A DNA stretch of 64,000 nt, from assembly GCF_020731285.1 (NCBI RefSeq), contig NZ_JAJFOW010000023.1:39511-103510 (forward strand), written 5' to 3'. Source of the DNA: Cohnella baijiui. GTDB lineage: Bacteria; Bacillota; Bacilli; Paenibacillales; Paenibacillaceae. Positions 1-9,347 of the stretch are shown one piece after another (the stretch's first letter is position 1; each line of letters begins with the position of its first letter). Below the pieces are notes generated by a model that worked only from the letters and a program-made list of their open reading frames with translations, was not told the DNA's origin and did no database searches. Made by a program: the position numbers and the translations under genes.

Positions 1-74
1 GCCGACGCCGTCAGCGCCCCGAACGGCAGCCAGCCGATGGCGGTCAGCAAGATCAAGGCAATCACCTTTCTCAT
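1..74 (-). CDS. N-terminus of a secreted protein (partial)
   Basis: Only the first 24 or so codons lie in the window; the gene continues leftwards beyond base 1. The product begins MRKVIALILLTAIG followed by WLPFGALTAS, which has the charged start and hydrophobic core of a signal peptide, so an exported protein is likely. The ATG at 74 is preferred over the one at 80 because AAGGAGG (84-90) lies 9 bases from it and only 3 from the other. A cre-like operator at 102-117 lies just upstream, so it may share regulation with the sugar operon at 1344. The function cannot be told from this stub. Confidence 0.6.
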   Translation of the reverse strand, partial: MRKVIALILLTAIGWLPFGALTAS

Positions 75-101
75 TGTCATTTTCCTCCTTCGATCCCTAT
101 G

Positions 102-117
102 TTGTAAGCCCTTACAA
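102..117. promoter_or_regulatory. cre-like inverted repeat upstream of the partial secreted gene
   Basis: TTGTAAGCCCTTACAA is a palindrome that matches the CcpA consensus TGWAANCGNTNWCA at every position but one (C instead of the central G). It lies 28 bases upstream of the start at 74. A LacI-family operator is an equally good reading. Confidence 0.5.
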
Positions 118-262
118 ATTACTGAGCCTATTATAGTCGGGACCAAGGAGAATGTATTTACACGACGTATTGTTGTTGCGGTAAACCGACGGGGCCGCAA
201 GCCGCCCCGTCTTCCCGAAGCCGGACGTTCGATTTGCACCTGATCGACATCCGGATTTCCCG

Positions 263-1129
263 CTACCGTTCATTCTCCGCTTGGCCGCCGTTCAGCCTCC
301 ACTTCGACGGACTGACGCCGTACGTATTTTTGAACACCCGGCTGAAATAATGGATGCTCTGATAACCGGTCAGCTTGACGATGTCTTGGATCGGCAAGTC
401 CGTGCAGCTCAAATGGCTGACGGCGGCGTTCATCCGCAGATTGTTCAAATACTGGAACGGAGTCATCCCTTTCATCTGCTTGAACACCCGGATCAAATAG
501 GACGGATTAAGATGAATCCGGTCGGTCAGATCCTTCATCGTAATGTTCTCCCGGTAATAGGACTCCATGAAGTGCATCAAATGCTCGACGGCTTCCTCGG
601 TCTCGGACTTGGCGACTTCCGATTCGCCCCGTTCCTTCTTATCGGGTTTGACCCCGGCATGCACGGATAACGACACGATATGGCGCACGAGCACGACGAC
701 CTTCTGCATCTCGGCCGTAACGAGCCGGTTCAGCAAGCCGTTGTCGATCGACAGCTCCGATTCGAAATGGTTGCGGATCAGGTTCATCGTTTGAATGACG
801 GCGGACAAGGCATAGGAGGGCGACTGCATCCCGCTCTGCATGTCGTTCCAACGGATGATTTCCGACAGGCTGAGGAAAGGATCGTGCTGCATATCGGCTT
901 CCATGAACAGAAAGCTGTACTGCGTCGATATTTTCGCAAGCTGATGCGGGGTGTTCGGCGTCATGAAAAAGAGCGCGGGCCCCTTCGTCTCATATACGTG
1001 GTTCATCCACGTCAATTGGATTTCGCCGGAGGAGATGTACAGGATCTCGTGATGATAGGGGTGGATGCCGCCGCTCTCGTAGCGCTGCGGGGAGGTGAAC
1101 GTGATATTGCCGTATTTGCGGATGTGCAT
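263..1129 (-). CDS. AraC-family transcriptional regulator
   Basis: A 288-residue regulator with an N-terminal cupin-like sensing half (about 1-150; it contains HPYHHEILYISSGE and the TPNTPHQ turn) and a C-terminal pair of helix-turn-helix motifs (about 185-280). The second HTH carries the family signature IQDIVKLTGYQSIHYFSRVF followed by KNTYGVSPSKWR. The ATG at 1129 is preferred to the upstream one because GGAGG lies 7 bases before it. It is divergent from the importer and rhamnosidase operon at 1344, so it is the natural candidate activator of that operon, responding to a sugar. No covalent switch domain is present. The ligand is unknown. Confidence 0.9.
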   Translation of the reverse strand: MHIRKYGNITFTSPQRYESGGIHPYHHEILYISSGEIQLTWMNHVYETKGPALFFMTPNTPHQLAKISTQYSFLFMEADMQHDPFLSLSEIIRWNDMQSGMQSPSYALSAVIQTMNLIRNHFESELSIDNGLLNRLVTAEMQKVVVLVRHIVSLSVHAGVKPDKKERGESEVAKSETEEAVEHLMHFMESYYRENITMKDLTDRIHLNPSYLIRVFKQMKGMTPFQYLNNLRMNAAVSHLSCTDLPIQDIVKLTGYQSIHYFSRVFKNTYGVSPSKWRLNGGQAENER

Positions 1130-1276
1130 CGGAAGGCCTCCGTTCAGCTGCAAAATTCGAAAAGTCAACCAAATACAAATAGATTTCGAAATATGCCCGA
1201 TTATACACCTCTAAAAATACCGGACGTCTTCGTAAACAACAAGATTAAATGCAAATACAGAAATCCTCCACCAGAT

Positions 1277-1310
1277 TATAATGGGATGGCAACGTTGTAA
1301 AGGCTTACAA
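1277..1310 (+). promoter_or_regulatory. Promoter -10 with overlapping downstream cre-like operator
   Basis: A perfect TATAAT lies at 1277-1282 with a poor -35 (AATACA, 1254-1259, spacing 17), as expected for an activator-dependent promoter. TTGTAAAGGCTTACAA at 1295-1310 is palindromic and matches the cre consensus except at one central position. It would lie just downstream of the transcription start, where bound CcpA or a LacI-type repressor would block elongation. Confidence 0.5.
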
Positions 1311-1343
1311 TTTCCGATGGCACGAGAGGGGGTGAGACTACGC

Positions 1344-2300
1344 ATGCCGGGCGAACCAACAACCGAGACGTTTCGTTCCGGGGGAACCGGACGGACGAGA
1401 TGGCAGAAAATCCGCAAAGGCCGACAGCTGTACCTCATGCTTGCGCTTCCGGTCCTGTTCGTGATCGTGTTCAACTACGTTCCGATGTACGGGGCGCAAA
1501 TCGCTTTCAAAAACTACGTGGTCACGAAAGGAATCTGGGGGAGCGAATGGGTCGGTTTCAAGCATTTCCACCGCTTCGTGAACTCGTACGAATATTGGCG
1601 GTTGATCCGGAATACGTTATCGATCAGTCTGTACAGCCTGATCGCCGGATTCCCGTTCCCGATCCTGCTGGCGCTCAGCTTGAACTACGTGCGCAGCCTT
1701 GCGTTCAAGAAAAGCGTCCAGATGATCACGTACGCGCCCTATTTCATTTCCGTGGTCGTCATGGTAGGGATCGTTTTCGAACTGCTGGATCCCCGCAAAG
1801 GGATCGTTAACCACGTCATCCAGGCGCTAGGCTTCGAGCCGGTCCCGTTTATGGCCAAGGCCGGACTGTTCCAATCGATCTATGTCTGGTCCGGCGTGTG
1901 GCAGATGGTGGGCTTCAGCTGCATCATCTATCTGGCGGCGCTCGCCAGCATCGATCCGGCGCTGCACGAATCCGCCGTGATCGACGGGGCAAGCAAGCTC
2001 AGACGCATGTGGCACGTCGATTTGCCCGGTATTATGCCGATCGCCGTCATTCTGCTGATCATCAACATGGGTCACATGCTCGACGTCGGTTACGAGAAAA
2101 TTTTGCTGATGCAAAACTCGCTTAATTTGCGGACGTCCGAGGTGATCGACACTTACGTGTACAAAGTGGCGCTGAATTCGCCGGCCATGAACTATTCGTA
2201 CTCCACGCTTATCGGGCTGTTCAAATCCGTGATCAATCTGGCGCTGCTCGTGCTCGTGAACCAGGTCGCGCGCAAGACGAGACAGGCGAGCTTGTGGTGA
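1344..2300 (+). CDS. Sugar ABC transporter permease, LplB type
   Basis: A 318-residue inner-membrane subunit of a carbohydrate importer. It opens with a basic cytoplasmic tail (RTRWQKIRKGRQ), then LYLMLALPVLFVIVFNYVPM as the first membrane span, and has six predicted spans in all. The GxEWVGFKHF element and the EAA-type loop AVIDGASKLRRMWHVDLPG (about residue 215), which contacts the ATPase, are typical of the LplB group that imports complex oligosaccharides. ATG 1344 was chosen over 1281 because the purine-rich GAGAGGGGGTGAG lies just before it and because 1281 overlaps the promoter. First gene of the operon; it pairs with the permease at 2329 and the lipoprotein at 3262. Confidence 0.9.
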   Translation: MPGEPTTETFRSGGTGRTRWQKIRKGRQLYLMLALPVLFVIVFNYVPMYGAQIAFKNYVVTKGIWGSEWVGFKHFHRFVNSYEYWRLIRNTLSISLYSLIAGFPFPILLALSLNYVRSLAFKKSVQMITYAPYFISVVVMVGIVFELLDPRKGIVNHVIQALGFEPVPFMAKAGLFQSIYVWSGVWQMVGFSCIIYLAALASIDPALHESAVIDGASKLRRMWHVDLPGIMPIAVILLIINMGHMLDVGYEKILLMQNSLNLRTSEVIDTYVYKVALNSPAMNYSYSTLIGLFKSVINLALLVLVNQVARKTRQASLW

Positions 2301-2328
2301 CGGCGACAGCGGGAAAGGAGACCTGGAA

Positions 2329-3234
2329 TTGGACAACCGTTCCATTCGCGATTCTGGCGGAGACCGCTGGTTCACCGCGCTGAATTATATCGTGTTGACG
2401 CTGTTCCTGCTTTCGGTGTTGTATCCCTTGATCTACGTGTTGAGCGCTTCGTTCAGCAGCCCCGACGCCATCGTGTCGGGCCGGGTATGGCTGTGGCCGG
2501 TAGGCTTCACGCTGGACGGCTACAAAGCGGTGTTCCATCACAAGTTGATCGGCTCCGGCTTTCGCAATTCCCTCTTCTACATGACGGCGGGCACGACGAT
2601 CAACGTGGCGCTGACGATATTGGCGGCGTACCCGATGGCGAGGAAGGACTTGTACGGCCGCCATCTCTTCATGTTCCTATTCGTGTTCACGACGATGTTC
2701 TCCGGGGGCTTGATCCCGTTCTACATTCTCGTGCGCGACCTTGGCATGCTCAACACGGTGTGGGCTATGCTGCTGCCGGGAGCGGTGGGCGTCTGGAACG
2801 TCGTCATTACGCGAACGTATTTTCAGACTTCGATTCCGGATGAAATGCTGGAGGCGGCCCAACTGGATGGCTGCAGCGACTTCACCTTCGTGCGCAAAAT
2901 CGTCCTTCCGCTGTCCATGCCGATCATCGCCGTGATCACTTTGTTCTATGCGGTCGGCCATTGGAACCAGTATTTCAGCGCGTTTATTTTCCTGAAGAGC
3001 CAGAACCTGTACCCGCTGCAGATCGTGCTCAGGGAGATTCTGATCCAGAACAACATCAACATGGATATGCTGTCAACGGTCGTCGACGTGCAGAGCGCCG
3101 CGAAGCGGGAAGGCTTGAGCAACCTGCTGAAGTATTCGCTGATCGTCGTGGCGACCGTGCCGCTCATGATCGTGTACCCGTTCGTGCAGAAGCATTTCGT
3201 CAAAGGGGTCATGATCGGCTCGTTGAAAGGCTAA
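2329..3234 (+). CDS. Sugar ABC transporter permease, YtcP type
   Basis: A 301-residue second permease of the importer. Six spans are predicted and the conserved loop EAAQLDGCSDFTFVRKIVLP is present near residue 185, followed by the family ending FVKGVMIGSLKG. The start is TTG at 2329 with GGAAAGGAG 8 bases upstream. It follows the LplB-type permease after 28 bases and precedes the binding protein by 27 bases, the usual order for LplB/YtcP/LipO systems. No ATPase gene is nearby, so the transporter presumably borrows a shared MsmX-like ATPase. Confidence 0.9.
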   Translation: MDNRSIRDSGGDRWFTALNYIVLTLFLLSVLYPLIYVLSASFSSPDAIVSGRVWLWPVGFTLDGYKAVFHHKLIGSGFRNSLFYMTAGTTINVALTILAAYPMARKDLYGRHLFMFLFVFTTMFSGGLIPFYILVRDLGMLNTVWAMLLPGAVGVWNVVITRTYFQTSIPDEMLEAAQLDGCSDFTFVRKIVLPLSMPIIAVITLFYAVGHWNQYFSAFIFLKSQNLYPLQIVLREILIQNNINMDMLSTVVDVQSAAKREGLSNLLKYSLIVVATVPLMIVYPFVQKHFVKGVMIGSLKG

Positions 3235-3261
3235 AACCAAATCCAATAAGGGGTGTTCGGC

Positions 3262-4944
3262 TTGAAGAAAGGCATTCATGGGTTCGCGGTTATGCTGCTT
3301 GCCTTGTCACTGGTCATGAGCGCTTGTTCCGGGAAAAACGACGGGGCCGCGACCGGCTCGCCTGCGGGCTCGGCCTCGGGCTCGCCAGTCGGAAGCCCGG
3401 CCGGTACGGGCAACGTGACCGCGGCCGGCGAGCTGCCGATCACGAAAGAGAAGACGACGATCCGAATCATGACTCACGCCAACTCGCTCGTCGAAGATTT
3501 CGCCACGAACGAATTCACGAAATATTTGGAAGAGAAAACGAACATCCACATCGAATGGGACATCCTGCCGGAGAAATCGGCTTCGGAGAAGCTGAATCTC
3601 GTGCTAGCAAGCGGAGAGCAACTTCCCGACGTCATCATGACGATGGGCATATCGCTGGCGCAGCAGATGATCTTCGGCGCCCAAGGCTTGTTCCGCCCGC
3701 TGAACGGGCTGATCGACCAATACGGCGTGGAGACAAAAAAGATGTTCGAGCAGATGCCGTACGTGAAGGACACGATCACGGCGCCCGACGGCAACATCTA
3801 CGCCATGCCGGCTCCGAACGAAGGCTTCCACGCGATGTTCATGCAGAAGATGTGGATTTACAAGCCATGGCTCGACAAGCTGCACCTGGCGATGCCCACG
3901 ACGACCGAAGAGTTCTACAACGTGCTCAAGGCGTTCAAGACGCAGGATCCGAACGGGAACGGCAAGGCCGACGAAATTCCGTTCTCCGGCTCGCCGACGG
4001 GGTACGTGACGCAGGTGCAGAACTTCCTGATGAACTCGTTTACTTATGCTCCGCTGTCGTGGCTCGCGGCCGATAACGGCAAGATCGAAGTGCCTTACAA
4101 CAAGCCGGAGTGGAAGGAAGGGCTCAAATATTTGCACCGGCTGTATGCCGACGGTCTGATGGACCCGCAGGCGCTTACGCAGGACGGCAACCAGCTCAAG
4201 CAGCTCGGGGAAAATCCGGGCGTCCCGATCCTGGGCGCGGTATCGACCTTGCACATGGGCGAGTTCACGCAGTTTTTCGGCGAAAGCGGCAGATGGAAAG
4301 ATTACGTCGCCGTTCCTCCGCTGAAAGGGCCGGGAGGCGTGCAGGTGACGCCATACGATCCTTATGGCGTGCTCAATACGGGCGCTTACGTCATCACCAA
4401 GGACGCGAAAAATCCGGAAGCCGCCTTCCGCTTGCTCGACTTCATGTACAACACCGAGACGACGCTGCGCAGTTCCTACGGGCGCCCCGGCGACGAGTGG
4501 GACTGGGCGAAAGAGGGGGAACTCGGCATCAACGGCGAGAAAGCGATCTGGAAGCCGCTGAAATCGTGGGGCAACGTACAGAACGTGCACTGGTCGCTGT
4601 CCGGTCCGATCTTCAATCCGTCGTCGCTCCGTCTGGCCCAGGTCGACGATCCGGCCAATCCGCTCGAGAAGATGCTGTATACGGAGACGAAGGAGAAGTA
4701 CGACCCGTACAAGGCGGGGCTCGACCGAATCGTGCCGCCGCTATACTTGTCCAACGAAGATTCCGCGGAAATCGCCGACCTGCAACTGACGCTGCATAAC
4801 CGGGTGAACGAGATGCTTGTCCGTTCGATTAACGGCGACGTCGATATCGACAAGGAATGGGATTCCTACGTAAAAAGCTTGGACGATATGAATCTGGGGC
4901 ATTACCTGGAGCTCTATCAGAAGGCATACGACGCCAAAAAGTAA
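3262..4944 (+). CDS. Extracellular sugar-binding lipoprotein, LipO/YtcQ type
   Basis: A 560-residue substrate receptor of the importer, anchored to the outer face of the membrane. The signal peptide ends in a lipobox (LSLVMSAC), followed by a low-complexity Gly/Ser/Ala/Pro linker of about 40 residues and a large two-lobed binding domain. The length, well above the roughly 430 residues of the usual sugar-binding family, is typical of receptors for oligosaccharides that pair with LplB-type permeases. TTG 3262 is preferred to GTG 3253 because AAGGGG lies at the right distance from it and it begins MKKGIHG. It is followed by dehydrogenase genes after 21 bases. Confidence 0.9.
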   Translation: MKKGIHGFAVMLLALSLVMSACSGKNDGAATGSPAGSASGSPVGSPAGTGNVTAAGELPITKEKTTIRIMTHANSLVEDFATNEFTKYLEEKTNIHIEWDILPEKSASEKLNLVLASGEQLPDVIMTMGISLAQQMIFGAQGLFRPLNGLIDQYGVETKKMFEQMPYVKDTITAPDGNIYAMPAPNEGFHAMFMQKMWIYKPWLDKLHLAMPTTTEEFYNVLKAFKTQDPNGNGKADEIPFSGSPTGYVTQVQNFLMNSFTYAPLSWLAADNGKIEVPYNKPEWKEGLKYLHRLYADGLMDPQALTQDGNQLKQLGENPGVPILGAVSTLHMGEFTQFFGESGRWKDYVAVPPLKGPGGVQVTPYDPYGVLNTGAYVITKDAKNPEAAFRLLDFMYNTETTLRSSYGRPGDEWDWAKEGELGINGEKAIWKPLKSWGNVQNVHWSLSGPIFNPSSLRLAQVDDPANPLEKMLYTETKEKYDPYKAGLDRIVPPLYLSNEDSAEIADLQLTLHNRVNEMLVRSINGDVDIDKEWDSYVKSLDDMNLGHYLELYQKAYDAKK

Positions 4945-4965
4945 GACAGACGAGGAGAATGCGCA

Positions 4966-5967
4966 GTGAAAGGAAAAGCGGTCGTGTTCACGGACCGGAA
5001 CCGGGTGTCGTTCCAAACGGTCGAGATGCCGGAGCCGGGAGACGATGACGTCGTCGTGGAGGTGCGGCATTCGTGGATCAGCGCGGGAACGGAAGGCTCG
5101 TTCCTGCGCGGCGAGCGGATCGCCGGAGAGCGGCCGTACGGGAAGGGCGATCCCTGGCCCTTCCCGCATGCGGCCGGTTACCAGAAGGCCGGCATCGTGC
5201 GCGAGGTTGGACGCAATGTCCGAGACTTGCGGAAGGGAGACCGCGTGTTCGTCGCGATGAGCCGCGTCTCCGGGCTGTTCTTCGCCGAGGCCGGCCACAT
5301 CCAGCCGTCCGTGTCCGGCGCCGATCAGGTGTGGAAGCTGCCGGACGAAGCAGACGATCTGTCCGCCTATGCGGGGCTGGTGCTGGCGCAGGTCGGCTAC
5401 AATTGCGGCATGCGCCCCGCCGTTGCGCCGGGCGAGCTGGCCGTCGTCATCGGCGACGGGCTAGTCGGCCATTGGGTGGCGCAGACGCTCGCCCATCGCG
5501 GAGCCGCCGTGGCGCTGCTCGGGCGGCACGACGGCCGGCTCGGACTGGCGGAGGCGCCGATCCGGACAGTGAACGTCCGGCGGACGCCGGCGGACTCGGC
5601 CTTCCGGGGCGAAGCCATCGCGGTCGTCGTCGATACGGTCGGCGCCATGGATCAGGTGCGCGAGCTGCAGCAGCTGATGAAGCGCGACAGCCATCTGGTA
5701 TCCGCCGGATACCTCGGCACCGAAGGCATCGTGGACATCCAGAAGCTAAGGGAGCAGGAGATTACGCTCCATACGCCGTCGGGCTGGACGAAGCGGCGGA
5801 TGGACGCGACGCTTGAAGCCATTCGGGACGGCTGGCTGAAGACGGCGCCGCTCATTACGCATCGCTTCCCGGCAGACGAAGCGGAGAAAGCGTGGGAGTT
5901 GATCCGAGGCGGCAGCGAAGCTTGTCTGGGCGTTTTGCTGGACTGGGAAGACGTATCGATCGATTGA
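4966..5967 (+). CDS. Medium-chain dehydrogenase/reductase lacking the usual catalytic zinc ligands
   Basis: A 333-residue member of the MDR (alcohol dehydrogenase-like) superfamily with a GroES-like N-half and a Rossmann C-half (VVIGDGLVGHWVAQTLA near 164). In place of the usual Cys-Gly-Thr-Asp and Gly-His-Glu zinc-binding motifs it has SAGTEGSFLRG and AAGYQKAG, a pattern reminiscent of the BchC-like branch. Either metal binding differs or the enzyme is zinc-independent. GTG start with GAGGAG upstream. It is sandwiched between the importer and a second MDR gene in the rhamnosidase operon, which suggests oxidation or reduction of an imported sugar or a released aglycone. Substrate unknown. Confidence 0.8.
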   Translation: MKGKAVVFTDRNRVSFQTVEMPEPGDDDVVVEVRHSWISAGTEGSFLRGERIAGERPYGKGDPWPFPHAAGYQKAGIVREVGRNVRDLRKGDRVFVAMSRVSGLFFAEAGHIQPSVSGADQVWKLPDEADDLSAYAGLVLAQVGYNCGMRPAVAPGELAVVIGDGLVGHWVAQTLAHRGAAVALLGRHDGRLGLAEAPIRTVNVRRTPADSAFRGEAIAVVVDTVGAMDQVRELQQLMKRDSHLVSAGYLGTEGIVDIQKLREQEITLHTPSGWTKRRMDATLEAIRDGWLKTAPLITHRFPADEAEKAWELIRGGSEACLGVLLDWEDVSID

Positions 5968-6001
5968 AGGACCAGATTGATAGACAGAGGAGCCATATTG
6001 C

Positions 6002-6958
6002 ATGGAAACGATGAAAACGCTCGTTATTCGGGACAAGGAAAAGGCGGAAGTCGTTCGCGTTCCGATTCCCGCGCCCGGTCCCGGGCAAGTGTTGGTGAAG
6101 GTGAAGGCGGTCACGACATGCCCGCAATGGGACTTGCACATCTATCATGGCAAGCCCATGTTCGCCAATCAAGGTCCGGTTCCCTTTCCGTATATTCCGG
6201 GTCAGCCCGGCCATGAAATGACTGGCACGATCGCGGCCGCCGGCGAAGGCGCGCGGCTCGCGATCGGCCAAACCGTATGCGCTTGGCGCGACCCGGGCCA
6301 GATCCGCCCCGGTTGTTACGCCGAATACGTCGTAATGGACGAGGCGGACGTCATCGAAGTGCCGGCGCACCTGCATTACGCGCAAGTCGTCTCGCTGGAG
6401 CTGGCCATGTGCATCGCCGGCACGATTTTGCGGCTTAAGGACACCCTCGGCATCCGGGGCAAGCGCTGTGCCGTGAACGGGCTCGGCCCGGCGGGGCTGA
6501 TCGCCTTGCAGATGCTGAACGCCGAAGGGGCGTCGGAAGTCGTCGGCATCGATCCTCTGGCGGTGCGCAGGGAGCTGGCTGTGTCTTTGGGCGCCGCCCG
6601 GACGTACGAAGCCGGCTCGGCCGCGCTCGCCGACCGGATGGAGGCGGGAGCGTCGGACATTGCCGTCGATTGCGTCGGTTATCCGGCGGCCGTGCGTTAC
6701 ATGATGGATCATACGAAAGAAGCGGTCGCGCTGTTCGCCGTGCAGCGGGACGATTACATCCTGAACCATCCGGGGCTAAGCGTGATCGGCTATCCGGGAC
6801 ACTCCCGGGAATCCGCGGAGTACGCGCTGGAGCTGATCGCAACCGGCAAGCTGGAGATGAGACCTTTGATATCCAAGGAGCTGCCGCTGGAAGCTTACGC
6901 GGAAGCCGTCCGGCTGCTTCGGGAACAAGAGGCCGTCAAGATTTGTTTCGTGCCGTGA
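6002..6958 (+). CDS. Zinc-type medium-chain dehydrogenase
   Basis: A 318-residue MDR protein. Unlike its neighbour it keeps the candidate catalytic zinc ligands: the Cys of VTTCPQWDLH (about residue 37) and PGHEMTG (about 72). The four-cysteine structural zinc lobe is absent; the equivalent stretch reads DPGQIRPGCYAEYVVMD. The nucleotide-binding motif is NGLGPAGLIALQML (about 160). GAGGAG precedes the ATG by 9 bases, 34 bases after the previous gene. It is likely an NAD(P)-dependent sugar or polyol dehydrogenase acting with the upstream MDR protein; the substrate cannot be read from sequence. Confidence 0.85.
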   Translation: METMKTLVIRDKEKAEVVRVPIPAPGPGQVLVKVKAVTTCPQWDLHIYHGKPMFANQGPVPFPYIPGQPGHEMTGTIAAAGEGARLAIGQTVCAWRDPGQIRPGCYAEYVVMDEADVIEVPAHLHYAQVVSLELAMCIAGTILRLKDTLGIRGKRCAVNGLGPAGLIALQMLNAEGASEVVGIDPLAVRRELAVSLGAARTYEAGSAALADRMEAGASDIAVDCVGYPAAVRYMMDHTKEAVALFAVQRDDYILNHPGLSVIGYPGHSRESAEYALELIATGKLEMRPLISKELPLEAYAEAVRLLREQEAVKICFVP

Positions 6959-6997
6959 ACGGACGCGCGCGGCGGCAGGGAAAGCGGGGAGCCGACG

Positions 6998-9334
6998 ATG
7001 GAAGAGAATAAAGCGTGGCAGGCTTCATGGATTTGGGCGGATCGCGCCAGCAGAGGGCGGCCGGACGGCAACGAGCTTGTCTATTTCCGCAGAACGTTCC
7101 GGCTTGCGGACGCTTCTGTGGCCCGCCTGCTCGCGGACGTATCCGCAGACAGCCGGTATCGCCTGTACGTGAACGGCGTATCCGTCTCGACCGGACCTGC
7201 GCGGGGCGACCTGCGCACCCATTATTACGAAACGGTCGACTTGTCCCCGTATTTGGCGGACGGAATTAACGTGTTGGCCGTTAAGGTGCTGCACTACGCG
7301 CCGGGTTCGCCGCGTCCTTCCGCGATTCCGAGCGCGCATACCGGGGCCTTGCTGCTGCAGGGCAGGGTAACGGACCGGGATGGCCGGGAAACGGAGTCGC
7401 TGGACACGGACGGGTCGTGGGTGTGCCGAATCGACGACGCGGTCGCGTTTCTGCCCGAAAGCTATACGTGCGTCGGCGGAGGGGAGTCGGTCGAAGGGGA
7501 TCGCCTTCCCCACGGCTGGCATGAAGCAGGCTACGACGACCGGGATTGGAAGCGGGCCGTCGTCGTCGCGCCGACCCATCGGGAATACGACGGCTTTCTC
7601 GAGCCTTGGCAACTAACGAGGCGGACGATCCCTCCGATGTTCGAGAGGAACCGTGCATTCGTACGCGCGATGCGCGCCGAGACGTCCCCCGGGGCCGTGC
7701 TGGGGGAAGCTTCGTCCGAGCGGGAGTGGCTTCGGCTGCCCGCGTACGGAACAGCGGTCGTGGAGCTGGATGCCGGGGAATTGACGACCGGTTATATGCG
7801 GATGGTCATGGCCGGCGGGCGGGGTAGCGAGATTGCCTTCCTGTGTTCGGAATGCTACGAGTCTGAGGACGGCGTCAAGGGTATGCGCGACCGGGCGGAA
7901 GGCGGAGTCCTGCGCGGTTATCGCGAAAGATATGCGGTCTCGGGACGGACGGAGGGAGACGAGGCATACGAAACGTTCCTGTTCCGAACGTTCCGGTTCG
8001 TCCGGCTCGAGATCTCGGCCGGCAGCGAGCCGCTCGCCGTCCATCGGGTGCATTACCGGGAAACCGGCTATCCGCTCGAAGTCCGGGCTTCCTTCGAGGC
8101 GTCCGACGAAAGCCTGGGACCGCTATGGGACGTCAGCGTGCGTTCGCTGCAGCGATGCATGCATGAAGGCTACTACGACTGCCCGTTTTACGAGCAATTG
8201 CAGTACAGCATGGATACTCGCCTGCAGGCGCTGTTCACCTATGCAATCGACGGAGACGACAGGCTGGCGCGCAAGGCGATCTACGAATTCCATAGCTCGC
8301 TGCTGCCCGGCGGCATGCTGTTGAGCCGGTATCCGTCGATCCAGCCACAGGTTATTCCCGGCTTCGCGCTGTATTGGATCCTGATGTTGCATGACCATTT
8401 GCTCTACTACGGCGACGCGGCGCATGCGGCGCGTTATCGCCCGACCGTGGATGCCGTGCTGGACTGGTTCGCGCGGCGGATCGGCAGCGACGGCCTCGTC
8501 GGAGCGGCGCCTCGGGGATATTGGTCCTATGTCGATTGGGTGAAAGAGTGGGAAAGGACCCGCGGGGTTCCGTCCGCCGAAGGTCCGCTGACCGTGTACA
8601 ACCTGATGTATGCGGACGCGCTGGAGAAGGCGGCCGTCATCAACGCGCATACCGGCCGGCCGGAGACCGCCCGCGAGTACCGCGATCGGGCGAAAGCCAT
8701 CGTCGCGGCGGTCAACGCGAGCTGCCGTTCGGAAGAGCGGGGACTGTACCGGGACGGGCCCGGTCTCGATTCGTACAGCCAGCATGCGCAAATATGGGCG
8801 ATTCTCGCGGGGGCCGTCCGGGGCTCTGACGCGACCGGGTTGGCCAGCCGGCTGATGGAGGATTCTTCCTTGCTGCAGGTGTCTTACTCGATGGCGTATT
8901 TTCTGTTCCGGGCTTTGTCCGAAGCCGGCCGGTACGAGACCGGTTTTGCGTTATGGGACCGATGGCGGGAACAGATCGGCCTGCATTTGACGACTTGGCT
9001 TGAGGACCCCGTCTCCCAGCGCAGCGATTGCCATGCTTGGGGAGCGGTGCCGCTCTGGGAATTCACGAGCGAGATTCTCGGCGTGAAGCCGGCCGGTATC
9101 GGATACGAGCGCATCCGGATCGAGCCGCGGCCGGGACCGCTAAGATGGGCGCGCGGCAAAGCTGTCACCCGGCACGGGCCGGTCAAGGTCGCCTGGGAAA
9201 TCGTCGAAGGCTCGTTCCGGCTGCAAGCGGCCGGGCTGAACGGGAGACCGACGGATATCAGGCTCCCGGACGGGTCGAGCCACCGGGTCGAAGGGTCGGA
9301 CACCGCCGCATTTGCTTGCCGCCTGCCCGGATAA
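6998..9334 (+). CDS. Alpha-L-rhamnosidase-like glycoside hydrolase, GH78
   Basis: A 778-residue enzyme expected to release terminal alpha-L-rhamnose from glycosides or pectic oligosaccharides. The N-terminal beta-sandwich starts with the hallmark ASWIWA (9-14) and includes YRLYVNG. The catalytic (alpha/alpha)6 barrel follows, with DCPFYEQLQYSMDTR at 394-408 in the place of the family's general-acid region, and a short C-terminal beta domain with IGYERIRIEPRPG. There is no signal peptide, so it acts in the cytoplasm on imported oligosaccharides, consistent with the importer in the same operon. It lies 39 bases after the second dehydrogenase gene. The family is clear; the true substrate may differ from rhamnosides. 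Confidence 0.85.
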   Translation: MEENKAWQASWIWADRASRGRPDGNELVYFRRTFRLADASVARLLADVSADSRYRLYVNGVSVSTGPARGDLRTHYYETVDLSPYLADGINVLAVKVLHYAPGSPRPSAIPSAHTGALLLQGRVTDRDGRETESLDTDGSWVCRIDDAVAFLPESYTCVGGGESVEGDRLPHGWHEAGYDDRDWKRAVVVAPTHREYDGFLEPWQLTRRTIPPMFERNRAFVRAMRAETSPGAVLGEASSEREWLRLPAYGTAVVELDAGELTTGYMRMVMAGGRGSEIAFLCSECYESEDGVKGMRDRAEGGVLRGYRERYAVSGRTEGDEAYETFLFRTFRFVRLEISAGSEPLAVHRVHYRETGYPLEVRASFEASDESLGPLWDVSVRSLQRCMHEGYYDCPFYEQLQYSMDTRLQALFTYAIDGDDRLARKAIYEFHSSLLPGGMLLSRYPSIQPQVIPGFALYWILMLHDHLLYYGDAAHAARYRPTVDAVLDWFARRIGSDGLVGAAPRGYWSYVDWVKEWERTRGVPSAEGPLTVYNLMYADALEKAAVINAHTGRPETAREYRDRAKAIVAAVNASCRSEERGLYRDGPGLDSYSQHAQIWAILAGAVRGSDATGLASRLMEDSSLLQVSYSMAYFLFRALSEAGRYETGFALWDRWREQIGLHLTTWLEDPVSQRSDCHAWGAVPLWEFTSEILGVKPAGIGYERIRIEPRPGPLRWARGKAVTRHGPVKVAWEIVEGSFRLQAAGLNGRPTDIRLPDGSSHRVEGSDTAAFACRLPG

Positions 9335-9347
9335 AGGAGGGGGCTTG

